Part shown: piece by piece, positions 24,411-33,563 of the stretch
How the letters are laid out: the number at the start of each line of letters is the position of its first letter
Position numbering within the stretch: position 1 is the stretch's first letter
Assembly (NCBI GenBank): GCA_900548465.1
Contig: URKY01000009.1
Coordinates: 1-64,000, forward strand
DNA from: an uncultured Eubacterium sp.
Lineage (GTDB): Bacteria > Bacillota > Clostridia > Lachnospirales > Lachnospiraceae
Direction: 5' to 3'
Length of the DNA: 64,000 bases
Position numbers and translations under genes: made by a program
The notes under the pieces: model-generated
The model's database searches: none
Told to the model about the DNA's origin: nothing
Seen by the model: only the letters and a program-made list of their open reading frames with translations

Positions 24411-25793
24411 CTAGTTGTCTTCACCTTCAGCAGATGTATTTTTTACTAAGTGGATTGTTTTCCATTTTCCATGTTTATATCTTACAAGACTGAACAGTCC
24501 GTTAAGTAACCATGTAATACCTGTTGCATAAAATACCCCATAACTTCCCATAAAAGGAATCAATGTAAGAGGATATGCAAAACCTACTCGTCCTATACAC
24601 TCTACTATACCCGTAAATAACGAAAACATTGCATCTCCTGCACCATTTAATACATTTCGGGTAGTATAAATTGTGCCTAAGAATATGTAGAAACAACATG
24701 TAATTCTCAAACCGTCTACTGCAATTCCAAGCACCTTTTCATTTCGTCCGAAAATTGACACAATCTGTGGTGTAAAAATCCAGAATAACAGCATTATTAC
24801 TGCCACAAATATCGCATTAATAACATTGGCTGAATTGAAACCTTTGATAACTCTTTTGATATTTCCGGCTCCAAGATTCTGCCCCGTAAATGTAGAAACT
24901 GCTGCACCTATTGACATAAATGGCTGCTGCACAAGTGTTTCTATTCTCGATACAACAGTAAACGCAGTAGTAAAATCTGCTCCATAACTGTTTACTATTG
25001 CCTGTAAAACTATAAGTGAAATGGCAATCAGCGAATTCTGCAATGCTACCGGTATTCCAAGTCTCAAAGTCTTTTTCACAATCTTCATTCTTGGTCTGAA
25101 ATCACTTTTTTTCAACTTGAAATAAGTGTTTGTTTTATATGCGTATATAATACATGAAATTGCTGATAAAAATTGTGAAAAGGCAGTGGCTACTGCCGCT
25201 CCTACTACGCCCCATCCAAATACCAGTACAAAAATCAAATCAAGAATTACGTTTGTAATACTTGCCACTATCAAAAAGATTAACGGTGTCTTGCTGTCTC
25301 CCAGCGCCCTGAGTATTCCTGACACTCCGTTGTACAAACCAATACAACAGATTCCAAGGGATGTTACCTTTAAGTAATTTACGGCATCATTTAAAATAAT
25401 AGGGTCCGTCCTGAGCAATACCAATAAAGGTCTTGCTGCAAAAAATCCTATAATTGCCATTACGACAGTTCCTATTGCAATTATCCATACTGCATTACCG
25501 ATTACTTCTCGCACCTTTTCTTCATCTGAAGCTCCAAAAAACTGTGCTACTATTATTCCTATTCCTACGGATAATCCACCTACCAGTGAGAAAAAGAAAA
25601 ACGTAAGTGAATTGGTTGTTCCTATGGCTCCCAGTGCGTTTGTGCTAACAAAATTACCTACAATTACCGAGTCCACCATATTGTATAACTGCTGGAAAAT
25701 GTTTCCAATAAACAGCGGTACTGCAAACTGTAAAAGCAATTTCCACGGCGTACCTTCTCTCATATCCCTGACAAATTTATTCTTTGTAGACAT
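24411..25793 (-). CDS. MATE-family multidrug/Na+ antiporter
   Basis: A 460-residue transporter with twelve predicted helices in two homologous halves. It begins GTPWKLLLQFAVPLFIGNIFQQLYNMVDSVIVG, the hallmark of the MATE NorM/DinF-like clade, and repeats a QNLGAGNIKRV segment after helix 8. It probably exports cationic drugs or metabolites. The start is set at ATG 25793, with AGGAGA eight bases ahead; the ATG seven codons upstream contains that ribosome binding site. Its upstream region overlaps the end of the PAP2 gene, so the two are cotranscribed. Confidence 0.93.
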   Translation of the reverse strand: MSTKNKFVRDMREGTPWKLLLQFAVPLFIGNIFQQLYNMVDSVIVGNFVSTNALGAIGTTNSLTFFFFSLVGGLSVGIGIIVAQFFGASDEEKVREVIGNAVWIIAIGTVVMAIIGFFAARPLLVLLRTDPIILNDAVNYLKVTSLGICCIGLYNGVSGILRALGDSKTPLIFLIVASITNVILDLIFVLVFGWGVVGAAVATAFSQFLSAISCIIYAYKTNTYFKLKKSDFRPRMKIVKKTLRLGIPVALQNSLIAISLIVLQAIVNSYGADFTTAFTVVSRIETLVQQPFMSIGAAVSTFTGQNLGAGNIKRVIKGFNSANVINAIFVAVIMLLFWIFTPQIVSIFGRNEKVLGIAVDGLRITCCFYIFLGTIYTTRNVLNGAGDAMFSLFTGIVECIGRVGFAYPLTLIPFMGSYGVFYATGITWLLNGLFSLVRYKHGKWKTIHLVKNTSAEGEDN

Positions 25794-25806
25794 ATCAAAT
25801 CTTCTC

Positions 25807-26304
25807 CTAAACAAATAATACTATTATTCCACAGATAATTCCTATTAAAGCTCCTGCAATGACATCCCTGATGAAATGAACCCCCAGAGCAACTCTTGTT
25901 ATGGCAATAAATACACCGCAAATAATGCACACAACAGAAATTATTGTATTAATGGGAATCACTGTCACTCCAATTACAAACGCAGAAAATACATGCCTGC
26001 TTGGCATAGATTCTCCTGTTTTATTTTTTTCGATTAACGGCACAAAATCATATTTCGTGTATGGTCTGTCTGCATTTATCATTTTTCTTACTAAGCTCAC
26101 AAAAACAAAAGAAATTCCGGCTACTATTAATGATTTGTACACCACCTTATTTTTGTTCATAATAAGTTCCATAAAAATGATATTAAATAAAAATAACCAA
26201 TACACACCAATTGTTGATAATAAATTAACCGCTTTAATACACATTTCACATTTTGGATGTTTTCTGATCCACCCAATCATTTTTATGTATTGTTCTTCTC
26301 TCAT
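25807..26304 (-). CDS. PAP2-family membrane phosphatase
   Basis: A 165-residue protein with the complete PAP2 signature: KMINADRP (74-81), PSRH (101-104) and RVALGVHFIRD (137-147). The catalytic histidines are at 104 and 143. Around five helices span the membrane. The small size is that of undecaprenyl-pyrophosphate phosphatase (BcrC-like) or phosphatidylglycerophosphatase-B-like enzymes, which recycle lipid carrier or trim lipid phosphates outside the cell. It follows the DUF6472-like gene by 8 bp, and the ribosome binding site AGGAAC overlaps that gene's stop. Confidence 0.9.
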   Translation of the reverse strand: MREEQYIKMIGWIRKHPKCEMCIKAVNLLSTIGVYWLFLFNIIFMELIMNKNKVVYKSLIVAGISFVFVSLVRKMINADRPYTKYDFVPLIEKNKTGESMPSRHVFSAFVIGVTVIPINTIISVVCIICGVFIAITRVALGVHFIRDVIAGALIGIICGIIVLFV

Positions 26305-26312
26305 ATATGTTC

Positions 26313-26492
26313 CTACTGTTTTCTTGCAATTCTATATTCATCACCATAAGAGAAATACGGGCATGTAGCTCTCTTAAACTGCATAAGCATGGCAAGGTCA
26401 TCCTCGTCCATGTTAACTACACAGCCATACTCTTCATATTCCTCATCATAAACATAGTTACTGCAAAATTCACAACTATACTGATCACTCAT
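26313..26492 (-). CDS. Small four-cysteine protein, DUF6472-like
   Basis: A 59-residue protein starting MSDQYSCEFCSNYVYDEEYE. Cysteines at 7, 10, 24 and 44 and the pattern CPYFSYGDEYRIARKQ at the end match a small, probably zinc-binding family that I know from Lachnospiraceae as DUF6472. It is very acidic in the middle (NMDEDD). CAGGTG-type sequence precedes the ATG. It sits 15 bp after the aminotransferase and 8 bp before PAP2, clearly within the operon. Function is unknown. Confidence 0.85.
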   Translation of the reverse strand: MSDQYSCEFCSNYVYDEEYEEYGCVVNMDEDDLAMLMQFKRATCPYFSYGDEYRIARKQ

Positions 26493-26507
26493 AAAATCAC
26501 CTGTTTC

Positions 26508-27692
26508 TTATTTATAATTCTTTGCAAGTGCCTCAAATGCAGGAAGTGCATCTTCTATCTGTTTTGTCTGTACGCAGTAAGATACTCTTACATATCCCGG
26601 TGTTCCAAAGCTGTCAGCAGGCACTAACAATAATTCATAATCCTTCGCCTTCTCACAAAATTCATGAGCATCCTCGCACATTGCCTTTACAAAGAGATAA
26701 AATGCTCCATCTGGATATACACATTCATATCCCATTTCTGTCAATGCATTGTAAAGTAAATCTCTGTTTGTCTTATAAATTGATATATCTGCTGTTTCGT
26801 CAATACACCTCTCGATTACTCTCTGATAAAGACTTGGTGCACATACATATCCAAGGGCTCTTCCTGCACCACAGACTGCTGCATAAGCGTCAGCCTCATC
26901 AACCATCTTCGGTGAAACCACAATATATCCGATTCTTTCTCCCGGAAGTGATAATGCCTTACTATATGAATAACATACAAATGTATTATCATAATAATTA
27001 ATCATATATGGCACTTCCGTATCATCATAAACTAATTCTCTGTATGGTTCATCTGTAATAAGGAAAATAGGATGTCCGTATTCTTCCTGCTTATCATTTA
27101 AAACCTTACACATTTTTTCAATTGTTTCCACAGTATAAACTACACCTGAAGGGTTGTTTGGAGAGTTAATAATAACTGCTTTTGTTTTTTCTGTAATAGC
27201 CTTTTCAAATTTATCAATGTCTATCTGGAAAGTCTTTTCTTCTGAATCAACAGCTACAAGCTTTGCTCCTGTTCTCTCAAGAAATACACCATACTCTGGG
27301 AAATATGGAGTAAATACTATACACTCATCATCTTTTTGCATAATCGCATTCATAACAATTGTAAGTGATGCTGCCGCACCGCATGTCATGTAAATATTAT
27401 TTGCGGTAATATCCGTACCAAATCTTTTATTTACATAATTGGCAATTGTTTCACGCACCTTTCCATCCCCCTGTGCTGATGTATATCCGTGAAGTGCAAC
27501 CGAATCAAAATTTTCTACTAAATCAATAATTGCATTGTCCACGCTTTTTGGTGCCGGAACACTTGGGTTTCCTATACTAAAATCAAAAACCTTATCCGCT
27601 CCAATCTCTGCCTTTCTCTTGTTGCCATATTCAAAAATTTCTCTGATTTCTGAACGCACCTTTCCCAATTTAACTAATGATTCTGTGTACAT
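26508..27692 (-). CDS. PLP-dependent class I/II aminotransferase
   Basis: The 394-residue fold-type I enzyme has the motif NSPNNPSG (176-183), DEPYREL near 214-220, and the Schiff-base lysine in YSYSKALSLPGERIGY (Lys245). The Arg in YVRVSY near the C-terminus would bind the substrate carboxylate. It belongs to the aspartate/aromatic aminotransferase group (AspB/PatA-like). The actual amino acid cannot be told. AGGAGG precedes the ATG, 25 bp after smpB. Confidence 0.92.
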   Translation of the reverse strand: MYTESLVKLGKVRSEIREIFEYGNKRKAEIGADKVFDFSIGNPSVPAPKSVDNAIIDLVENFDSVALHGYTSAQGDGKVRETIANYVNKRFGTDITANNIYMTCGAAASLTIVMNAIMQKDDECIVFTPYFPEYGVFLERTGAKLVAVDSEEKTFQIDIDKFEKAITEKTKAVIINSPNNPSGVVYTVETIEKMCKVLNDKQEEYGHPIFLITDEPYRELVYDDTEVPYMINYYDNTFVCYSYSKALSLPGERIGYIVVSPKMVDEADAYAAVCGAGRALGYVCAPSLYQRVIERCIDETADISIYKTNRDLLYNALTEMGYECVYPDGAFYLFVKAMCEDAHEFCEKAKDYELLLVPADSFGTPGYVRVSYCVQTKQIEDALPAFEALAKNYK

Positions 27693-27717
27693 TTTATTTC
27701 CTCCTTGTCAATATTAA

Positions 27718-28176
27718 TTATCGCATTTTTATCTTATAGTCTCTCTCATGCTCACGTTTCAGATCACGCTTTCTTATGTCGTCACGCTTGTCATATAATT
27801 TTTTACCACGAGCAAGACCTATCTCAACCTTTACAAGGCTTCCCTTAAAATAAACCCTGAGAGGTACAAGGGTTAGACCTTTTTCATTGAGTTTTCCTAT
27901 AAGTTTATTTATTTCATATTTATGAAGCATTAATTTTTTTGGTCTCAAAGGATCCTTATTAAATATGTTTCCTTTTTCGTAAGGGTTAATATGCATTCCA
28001 TAAATAATAACCTCACCGTTATCTACCCTCACGAAAGATTCCTTTATACTGCAATGGCCTGCTCGAAGGGATTTCACCTCCGTACCATGCAACACAATTC
28101 CTGCTTCATAAGTATCTTCTATAAAATAATCATGTCTTGCTTTTTTATTACTTGCAATTAATTTTTCTGAAGCCAT
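27718..28176 (-). CDS. smpB: SsrA-binding protein SmpB
   Basis: The 152-residue protein has the SmpB signature throughout: [40 protein letters not shown] and [19 protein letters not shown], ending in a basic tail (RDYKIKMR). It brings tmRNA to stalled ribosomes. It follows rnr by 37 bp, the conserved rnr-smpB arrangement of Firmicutes. The tmRNA gene itself is not seen in this window. Confidence 0.98.
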   Translation of the reverse strand: MASEKLIASNKKARHDYFIEDTYEAGIVLHGTEVKSLRAGHCSIKESFVRVDNGEVIIYGMHINPYEKGNIFNKDPLRPKKLMLHKYEINKLIGKLNEKGLTLVPLRVYFKGSLVKVEIGLARGKKLYDKRDDIRKRDLKREHERDYKIKMR

Positions 28177-28213
28177 GTTTATTCCTTTCCTTTAATTTCC
28201 TATTCAGACTTTT

Positions 28214-30328
28214 TCATTGTAACATACTAAAATCAATTGTTCTAGATATCTTATCTGCACCTTCGACTCTTATTTTCACTACCTGACCCAGTTTATAAGT
28301 TTTTTTAGTTCTTTCACCGGTCATTGAGTAAGTATTTTCATCATAAATATAATGATCATCAGCCATTGTGCTTACATGTACCAACCCTTCCACCGTATTA
28401 GGAAGTTCCACATACACACCAAAGGATGTAACACCCGAAACTACACCAACATATTCTTCGCCGATGCGGCTTCTCATATACTCTGTTTTTTTCAGTTTCT
28501 CCGTATCACGTTCTGCATCATCCGCACGTCTCTCAAAAACACTGCAATCCTTTGTTATCTGAGGAAGAATAGACTTGTAGTGTTCCTTATATTTTTCTGT
28601 CATTCTTCCGTTAATACAATCCTTTATAATTCGATGTATCTGCAAGTCCGGATAACGTCTGATTGGAGATGTAAAATGTGTATAATACTTTGCCGCCAAT
28701 CCAAAATGTCCATTACACTCAGGAGTGTATTCTGCCCTTTTCATGGAACGAAGAGTAATTCTGCTAATCATTGCCTCCTCCGGAGTTCCTTCAATTTTAG
28801 AAAGAAGTTTTTGAATTTCCTTTGGATGAACCTCGTCTTTAGATATTTTTATTGAATATCCAAGATTTGTTATAAATGTAGCCAAAGCCTTCATCCTGTC
28901 TTCATCCGGTTTGTCATGATTTCTGTATACGAAGGGTACCTGCTGCCAATAAAAATACTCTGCTATGGTTTCATTTGCCGCCAGCATAAAATCTTCTATT
29001 ATTTTCGTTGCCGCATTTCTGTCATAAGGTTCAATTGATATAGGATATCCCTTTTCATCAAGTTTAATCTTACATTCAGGGAAATCAAAGTCAATGGCTC
29101 CTCTTCCGTATCTCCTTTCCCTCAAAATTTTTGACAGTTTAGCCATCATATTAAACATATCCACAAACTCACTGTACTCAGCCATTACTTCCGGGTTTTT
29201 GTTTGTTACGATTTCATTTACAGCTGTATAAGTCATTCTCCTGTCAACATTGATAAGTGTCTCAACCACCTGATGGTCAACAATTGTTCCCTTTTCATTT
29301 ATTTTCATAATACAGCTAAGAGCCAGTCTGTTCTCTCCCTGATTTAGGGAACAGATACCGTTTGATAATTTATGAGGGAGCATAGGTATAACCCTGTCTA
29401 CAAGATAAACACTTGTTCCACGCTTTACCGCCTCTTTATCAAGAGGTGAGTTTTCCTTAACATAATGGGATACATCTGCTATGTGTACCCCAAGGGTATA
29501 TATTCCATTATCCTTTGACAATGTAATGGCATCGTCTAAATCTTTTGCCTCTTCTCCGTCAATCGTTACGGTCTGCCAGTCTCTTATATCCAGCCTGCCT
29601 TCTTTTTCCGCTTCACTTACTTCATTTTCGATACCTGAAACCTGTTCCATAACCTCTGGTGGAAATTTTGCCGGGATATCATATTCTTTTACAATAGACA
29701 TTATATCTACACCCGGATCATTTGCATGCCCTAATATTTCAATAATTTTTCCTTCCGGTTTTCTGTCCTTTGTTCCATAATTCGTAAGTTTTACAACTAC
29801 TTTATGTCCCTGCACTGCTCCCAATGCATCTTTACCTGCAACATATATGTCACTGCTTATTTTTTTGTTATCAGGAAGTACATATCCAAATGATTTATTC
29901 TTTTGGAAAAAACCTACAACCTCTGTTATTTCATGGGACAGAACTTTTATTACACGGCCTTCCTTTCTCTTTCCTGTTCTGGTTGGATTTACGGCAATCA
30001 ATACTTTGTCATGGTGGAACGCACCATTTACATCTGATTCAGGTATAAAATAATCTTCCTCTTCACTGTCTGTCTCAACAAATCCAAAGCCTCTCTCATT
30101 ACCAATAAATATTCCCTCAACGTACTGTTCTTTTGGAATGCTATACTTTCCCCGTTTGGAAAGCATAATCTTTCCTTCATCCATTAATTCCGATAAAACA
30201 AAATCGAGGTCCTTTCTATCTTCTTTTTTTACGTTAAGCAAAATTGCTAATTCTTTAAACTTCATTGGAGTATAATGCTTGTCCTTCATTATATCCATAA
30301 TAATTTTCTTTCTTTCTTCTAAATTCAT
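28214..30328 (-). CDS. rnr: Ribonuclease R (RNase II/VacB family 3'-5' exoribonuclease)
   Basis: In its 704 residues come an N-terminal winged helix (YTPMKFKELAILLNVKKEDR), cold-shock domains (GIFIGNERGFGFVET and VVGFFQKNKSFGYVLP), the RNB catalytic domain (DGEEAKDLDDAITL with its metal-binding aspartates, DRRMTY, HFTSPIRRYPDL) and a C-terminal S1 domain (GVVSGVTSFGVYVELPNTVE). It degrades structured RNA and works with SmpB-tmRNA. It lacks the long Lys-rich tail of enteric RNase R. AGGAGA precedes the ATG. A terminator separates it from secG. Confidence 0.97.
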   Translation of the reverse strand: MNLEERKKIIMDIMKDKHYTPMKFKELAILLNVKKEDRKDLDFVLSELMDEGKIMLSKRGKYSIPKEQYVEGIFIGNERGFGFVETDSEEEDYFIPESDVNGAFHHDKVLIAVNPTRTGKRKEGRVIKVLSHEITEVVGFFQKNKSFGYVLPDNKKISSDIYVAGKDALGAVQGHKVVVKLTNYGTKDRKPEGKIIEILGHANDPGVDIMSIVKEYDIPAKFPPEVMEQVSGIENEVSEAEKEGRLDIRDWQTVTIDGEEAKDLDDAITLSKDNGIYTLGVHIADVSHYVKENSPLDKEAVKRGTSVYLVDRVIPMLPHKLSNGICSLNQGENRLALSCIMKINEKGTIVDHQVVETLINVDRRMTYTAVNEIVTNKNPEVMAEYSEFVDMFNMMAKLSKILRERRYGRGAIDFDFPECKIKLDEKGYPISIEPYDRNAATKIIEDFMLAANETIAEYFYWQQVPFVYRNHDKPDEDRMKALATFITNLGYSIKISKDEVHPKEIQKLLSKIEGTPEEAMISRITLRSMKRAEYTPECNGHFGLAAKYYTHFTSPIRRYPDLQIHRIIKDCINGRMTEKYKEHYKSILPQITKDCSVFERRADDAERDTEKLKKTEYMRSRIGEEYVGVVSGVTSFGVYVELPNTVEGLVHVSTMADDHYIYDENTYSMTGERTKKTYKLGQVVKIRVEGADKISRTIDFSMLQ

Positions 30329-30400
30329 ATTTTTCTCCTAAAAGGCTCCACCTCTTTTTAATAAATCTACATTCACTTTTAATATTTTCTCATAACATAG

Positions 30401-30426
30401 AAAAAAGGTGTAGTAACCTACACCTT
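30401..30426 (-). terminator. Intrinsic terminator after secG
   Basis: On the minus strand AAGGTGTAG-GTTA-CTACACCTT is followed by TTTTTT. rnr, some 75 bp further, must use read-through or its own promoter. Confidence 0.85.
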
Positions 30427-30446
30427 CATTAGTCAAAATTAAATTC

Positions 30447-30692
30447 TTAATATTTGATAAAGCCCATATTAAGTATTACTGAAATTACAAAGAATAAAAC
30501 TACGCAAACCTTTGTTGCTTTCTCAAGTTTACCTTCCATTGAACGTCCTTTGTTCTTTCCCCAATATGATTCTGCCGCACCACTAATCGCACCTGTAAGT
30601 CCGGCCTGCTTTCCTTCCTGAAGTAAGATTACTACTGTTAATATAAAACATATAATCATAAATATAACTGTTAATACTCTAAGAATTGACAT
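30447..30692 (-). CDS. secG: Protein translocase subunit SecG
   Basis: The 81-residue protein has two membrane helices (MSILRVLTVIFMIICFILTV and the C-terminal KVCVVLFFVISVILNMG). Between them is the conserved SecG loop ILLQEGKQAGLTGAISGA with SYWGKNKGRS. It assists SecYE in protein export. AGGAGGTG precedes the ATG. It is conserved just upstream of rnr-smpB in Firmicutes, as here, and has its own promoter and terminator. Confidence 0.95.
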   Translation of the reverse strand: MSILRVLTVIFMIICFILTVVILLQEGKQAGLTGAISGAAESYWGKNKGRSMEGKLEKATKVCVVLFFVISVILNMGFIKY

Positions 30693-30768
30693 TTCTTTTG
30701 CACCTCCTAAATCTATGTTCTAAGGAAGCCCACTGCTCCCCTGGCATTTTTCGTATCAAACATTAACC

Positions 30769-30797
30769 ATATTAACATAATGGAGATGTAAAATCAA
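30769..30797 (-). promoter_or_regulatory. Sigma-A type promoter of secG
   Basis: On the minus strand TTGATT and TAATAT are separated by 17 bases in the eno-secG gap, about 75 bp ahead of the secG ATG. Confidence 0.55.
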
Positions 30798-30834
30798 GGG
30801 AATTTTTTTTAATTTCAGTCCAATTGTCAGGCTT

Positions 30835-32115
30835 CTACTTTTCCTTTTTTTCCACAATCTCTGCTATCCTTATAAGCTGATTGTATTTTGCCGTTCGCTC
30901 AGCTCTGCAAGGGGCCCCTGTTTTTATATATCCTGTATTCAATGCCACCGCCAGATCTGCAATTGTCGTGTCCTCACTTTCACCTGAACGATGGGACATT
31001 ATGGCAATATATCCTTTATTCTGAGCCATTTGCACTGCATTTATTGTTTCACTAATTGAGCCAATCTGATTAGGCTTAATTAATATTGCATTTGCAATTT
31101 CGTTATCTAACCCTTTCTTTAAACGCTCTACATTTGTAACAAATAAATCATCTCCTACAAGTCTTATTTTCTCACCAAGTCTCTCTGTTATTTTCTTCCA
31201 GCCTTCCCAATCCTCTTCATCCAAAGGATCTTCTATTGAAAAAATAGGATATTTTTCCGTTATTTCTTCCCACATTTCAATAAGTTCTTCAGATGACATC
31301 TCTTTGTTTTTCTTTGGCAGGACGTACATTCCCTTTTTATCTGACTTCCATTCAGATGCTGCCACATCAAGAGATATTTTAAAGTCATCTCCCGGTTTGT
31401 ATCCTGCCTTCTCTATTGCTTCAACAATGGTATCCAAAACATCTTTTTCACTTTCCAGATTTGGTGCAAAACCACCTTCGTCTCCAACTGCAATTGACAA
31501 ATGTCTGTCTTTTAATAATTTTTTCAGTTCTTCATATACTTCCGCACACCATCTGATTCCTTCCTTAAAACAGCATGCTCCAACAGGCAATATCATAAAT
31601 TCCTGAACATCTACATTGTTTGATGCATGAGCTCCACCATTTAGAATATTCATCATTGGAATTGGCATTTTGTTTGCACATATTCCTCCTACATATTGGA
31701 ATAATGGCACATTTAAAGCTTTAGCACATGCCTTCATTGCTGCCATTGACACTGCAAGAATTGCATTAGCCCCCAGTTTTTCCTTATTATCTGTTTTGTC
31801 AAGTTTCAGCATCACTGCGTCTACTTTTGACTGTTTTAATGCGTTCATCCCTTCTAAAGCGGGATATATTTCTTCATTAATGTTAAAGACAGCCTTACTT
31901 ACACCTTTTCCGTTATATCTTTTCTCTTTATCTCTTAACTCAACTGCTTCAAACTTTCCTGTAGAGGCTCCCGATGGAACTATTGCACTACCTGTAAATA
32001 ATTCTCCTGCTTTTCCATCAACTTTTACTGTAACTTCTGCCTCAACAGTAGGATTTCCTCTTGAATCTAACACTTCTCTTCCCACAACGTTTACTATTTT
32101 CAGATATTTATACAT
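30835..32115 (-). CDS. eno: Enolase
   Basis: The 426-residue enzyme turns 2-phosphoglycerate into phosphoenolpyruvate. Family marks are [14 protein letters not shown], the mobile loop [23 protein letters not shown], metal ligands in [20 protein letters not shown] and [10 protein letters not shown], and the catalytic lysine region [10 protein letters not shown] with [11 protein letters not shown] set the start at ATG 32115, where AGGAGG lies six bases upstream; an ATG 26 codons earlier would add a basic, non-homologous leader. It is the last glycolytic gene of the gapA-eno cluster. Confidence 0.97.
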   Translation of the reverse strand: MYKYLKIVNVVGREVLDSRGNPTVEAEVTVKVDGKAGELFTGSAIVPSGASTGKFEAVELRDKEKRYNGKGVSKAVFNINEEIYPALEGMNALKQSKVDAVMLKLDKTDNKEKLGANAILAVSMAAMKACAKALNVPLFQYVGGICANKMPIPMMNILNGGAHASNNVDVQEFMILPVGACCFKEGIRWCAEVYEELKKLLKDRHLSIAVGDEGGFAPNLESEKDVLDTIVEAIEKAGYKPGDDFKISLDVAASEWKSDKKGMYVLPKKNKEMSSEELIEMWEEITEKYPIFSIEDPLDEEDWEGWKKITERLGEKIRLVGDDLFVTNVERLKKGLDNEIANAILIKPNQIGSISETINAVQMAQNKGYIAIMSHRSGESEDTTIADLAVALNTGYIKTGAPCRAERTAKYNQLIRIAEIVEKKEK

Positions 32116-32177
32116 AAAAAACCTCCTAATGCACTTTTTATTTATTTTGTACATATTGGAGGTTTTTATCCTTATAT

Positions 32178-33503
32178 TTATTTTTTTATCCACTTACTAA
32201 AAACTTCTTTTGCAAGCTCTTTGTAATCTGAATATTTCACCGGGTCATACCACTGAATGCTATGACTCCTAAGCATTTCATCTGAATAATCCGTCAACCT
32301 GTATGTATATTGTTTTCTTACAACATTCGCTGCTTTACCCCAGACATAATGGTTTATTGTCGGAACAACTCCTGCACTTTTCTTTACTATATATGTGCCA
32401 CTGTTGTCTTTTCTTACCTTCAATGTTGCCATTCCGCCAAGCAATGTCTCCCATTTCTGCTGCCCTGATGTATAATTTCCTAATGAATAATAGCATAGGG
32501 ATTTATTGCCGTTATCTGCATTTATCCATTGAATCTTTTCTACTACATGGGGATGAGTTCCAATAATTAAATCGGCTCCTGTCTCTGTCATCATTTTCGC
32601 CCATTTAACCTGTTCTTTTGTAGGATCAGGTTGCACATATTCCTGGCCCCAATGTGGCAAAACAATAGTAAAATCAGCCTCTTTTTCAGCTCTTTCTATA
32701 TCACTTTTGACCTTGTCCCAGTGATTCTTATCCATTAAATTAACAATATAACTATATTCATCAGGAACCGTAAATCCATTTAGTCCATATGCATAATTTA
32801 ATACTGCGAACTTAATTCCCTTACATTCATAAATCGGAATACTATTGTATTCCTTTTCATTTTCATTAAGTCCTACCATCATTATTTCGTTCTTGTGTTT
32901 CTTCCAATATTTAATTGCATGCTGCATTCCCTCAACCTTTGTGTCCATGGAATGATTTGATGCACATTGAACTATATCAAATCCTGCATCAATAACAGCA
33001 TCCCCCATTGAGTTGGGAGTGTTAAACAGTGGAAATCCCTGATAAGGAAATTTTTTCCCTCCGAGCATTGTTTCCTGATTTATTATTGCAATATCAGCTT
33101 TTTTGAAGTCCGGTTTCATCTTCTCAAACACTGATGAAAAATCATATTTTCCACCACCGTTTCTTTGGGCTGTATACAGAACCGAATCACTTACCAGATT
33201 GTCTCCTACTACAATAATTGATACAATTTCAGGTTTGACATTATTATTTATCTTTTTGTTGTTTTCCGTTTTTGTCTCATTTTCCTGTGCTGATACGCTA
33301 ACCTTTACATTTTTGCTGCCTGCCGCTACCTGCACATCTTTAGAATTGTTTCTTATGAGTGACACTGCACCATACACAATCAATCCTAGAATACAGACAA
33401 ACGCTACAGCACATATTGCTATTCTTTTTACATTTAGGCGCCTTGCCCTATGATACACGGAATGATATTTTTTATAACTCTTTTTTATTCTTCGTTTTTT
33501 CAT
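32178..33503 (-). CDS. CapA-family membrane-anchored metallophosphatase-like protein
   Basis: A 441-residue protein with a strongly basic N-terminus, one membrane anchor (about 27-50) and an extracytoplasmic PGA_cap domain. Motifs are GDNLVSD (100-106), NQETML (142-147), ASNHSMD (181-187), LPHWGQEY and GTHPHV, the metallophosphoesterase-like ligand set of CapA/PgsA. CapA proteins take part in poly-gamma-glutamate capsule synthesis, but no capB, capC or capD is near, so the role is open. It lies between gpmI and eno, with its own AAGGAA site after the gpmI terminator. Confidence 0.88.
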   Translation of the reverse strand: MKKRRIKKSYKKYHSVYHRARRLNVKRIAICAVAFVCILGLIVYGAVSLIRNNSKDVQVAAGSKNVKVSVSAQENETKTENNKKINNNVKPEIVSIIVVGDNLVSDSVLYTAQRNGGGKYDFSSVFEKMKPDFKKADIAIINQETMLGGKKFPYQGFPLFNTPNSMGDAVIDAGFDIVQCASNHSMDTKVEGMQHAIKYWKKHKNEIMMVGLNENEKEYNSIPIYECKGIKFAVLNYAYGLNGFTVPDEYSYIVNLMDKNHWDKVKSDIERAEKEADFTIVLPHWGQEYVQPDPTKEQVKWAKMMTETGADLIIGTHPHVVEKIQWINADNGNKSLCYYSLGNYTSGQQKWETLLGGMATLKVRKDNSGTYIVKKSAGVVPTINHYVWGKAANVVRKQYTYRLTDYSDEMLRSHSIQWYDPVKYSDYKELAKEVFSKWIKK

Positions 33504-33515
33504 ATTTTCCTTTTA

Positions 33516-33553
33516 TAAAAAAATAGTGTGGCAAAGAACCCCTGCCACACTAT
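33516..33553 (-). terminator. Intrinsic terminator after gpmI
   Basis: ATAGTGTGGCA pairs perfectly with TGCCACACTAT over 11 bases, and the minus strand continues into TTTTTTT. Confidence 0.9.
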
Positions 33554-33563
33554 ACTGTCAAAT

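Noticed and set aside
27693-28213. tmRNA gene next to smpB
   Set aside because: The gaps around smpB are too short and show no tRNA-like ends.
32116-32193. N-terminal extension of enolase
   Set aside because: The extra 26 codons are basic and non-homologous, and a strong AGGAGG site fits the ATG at 32115.
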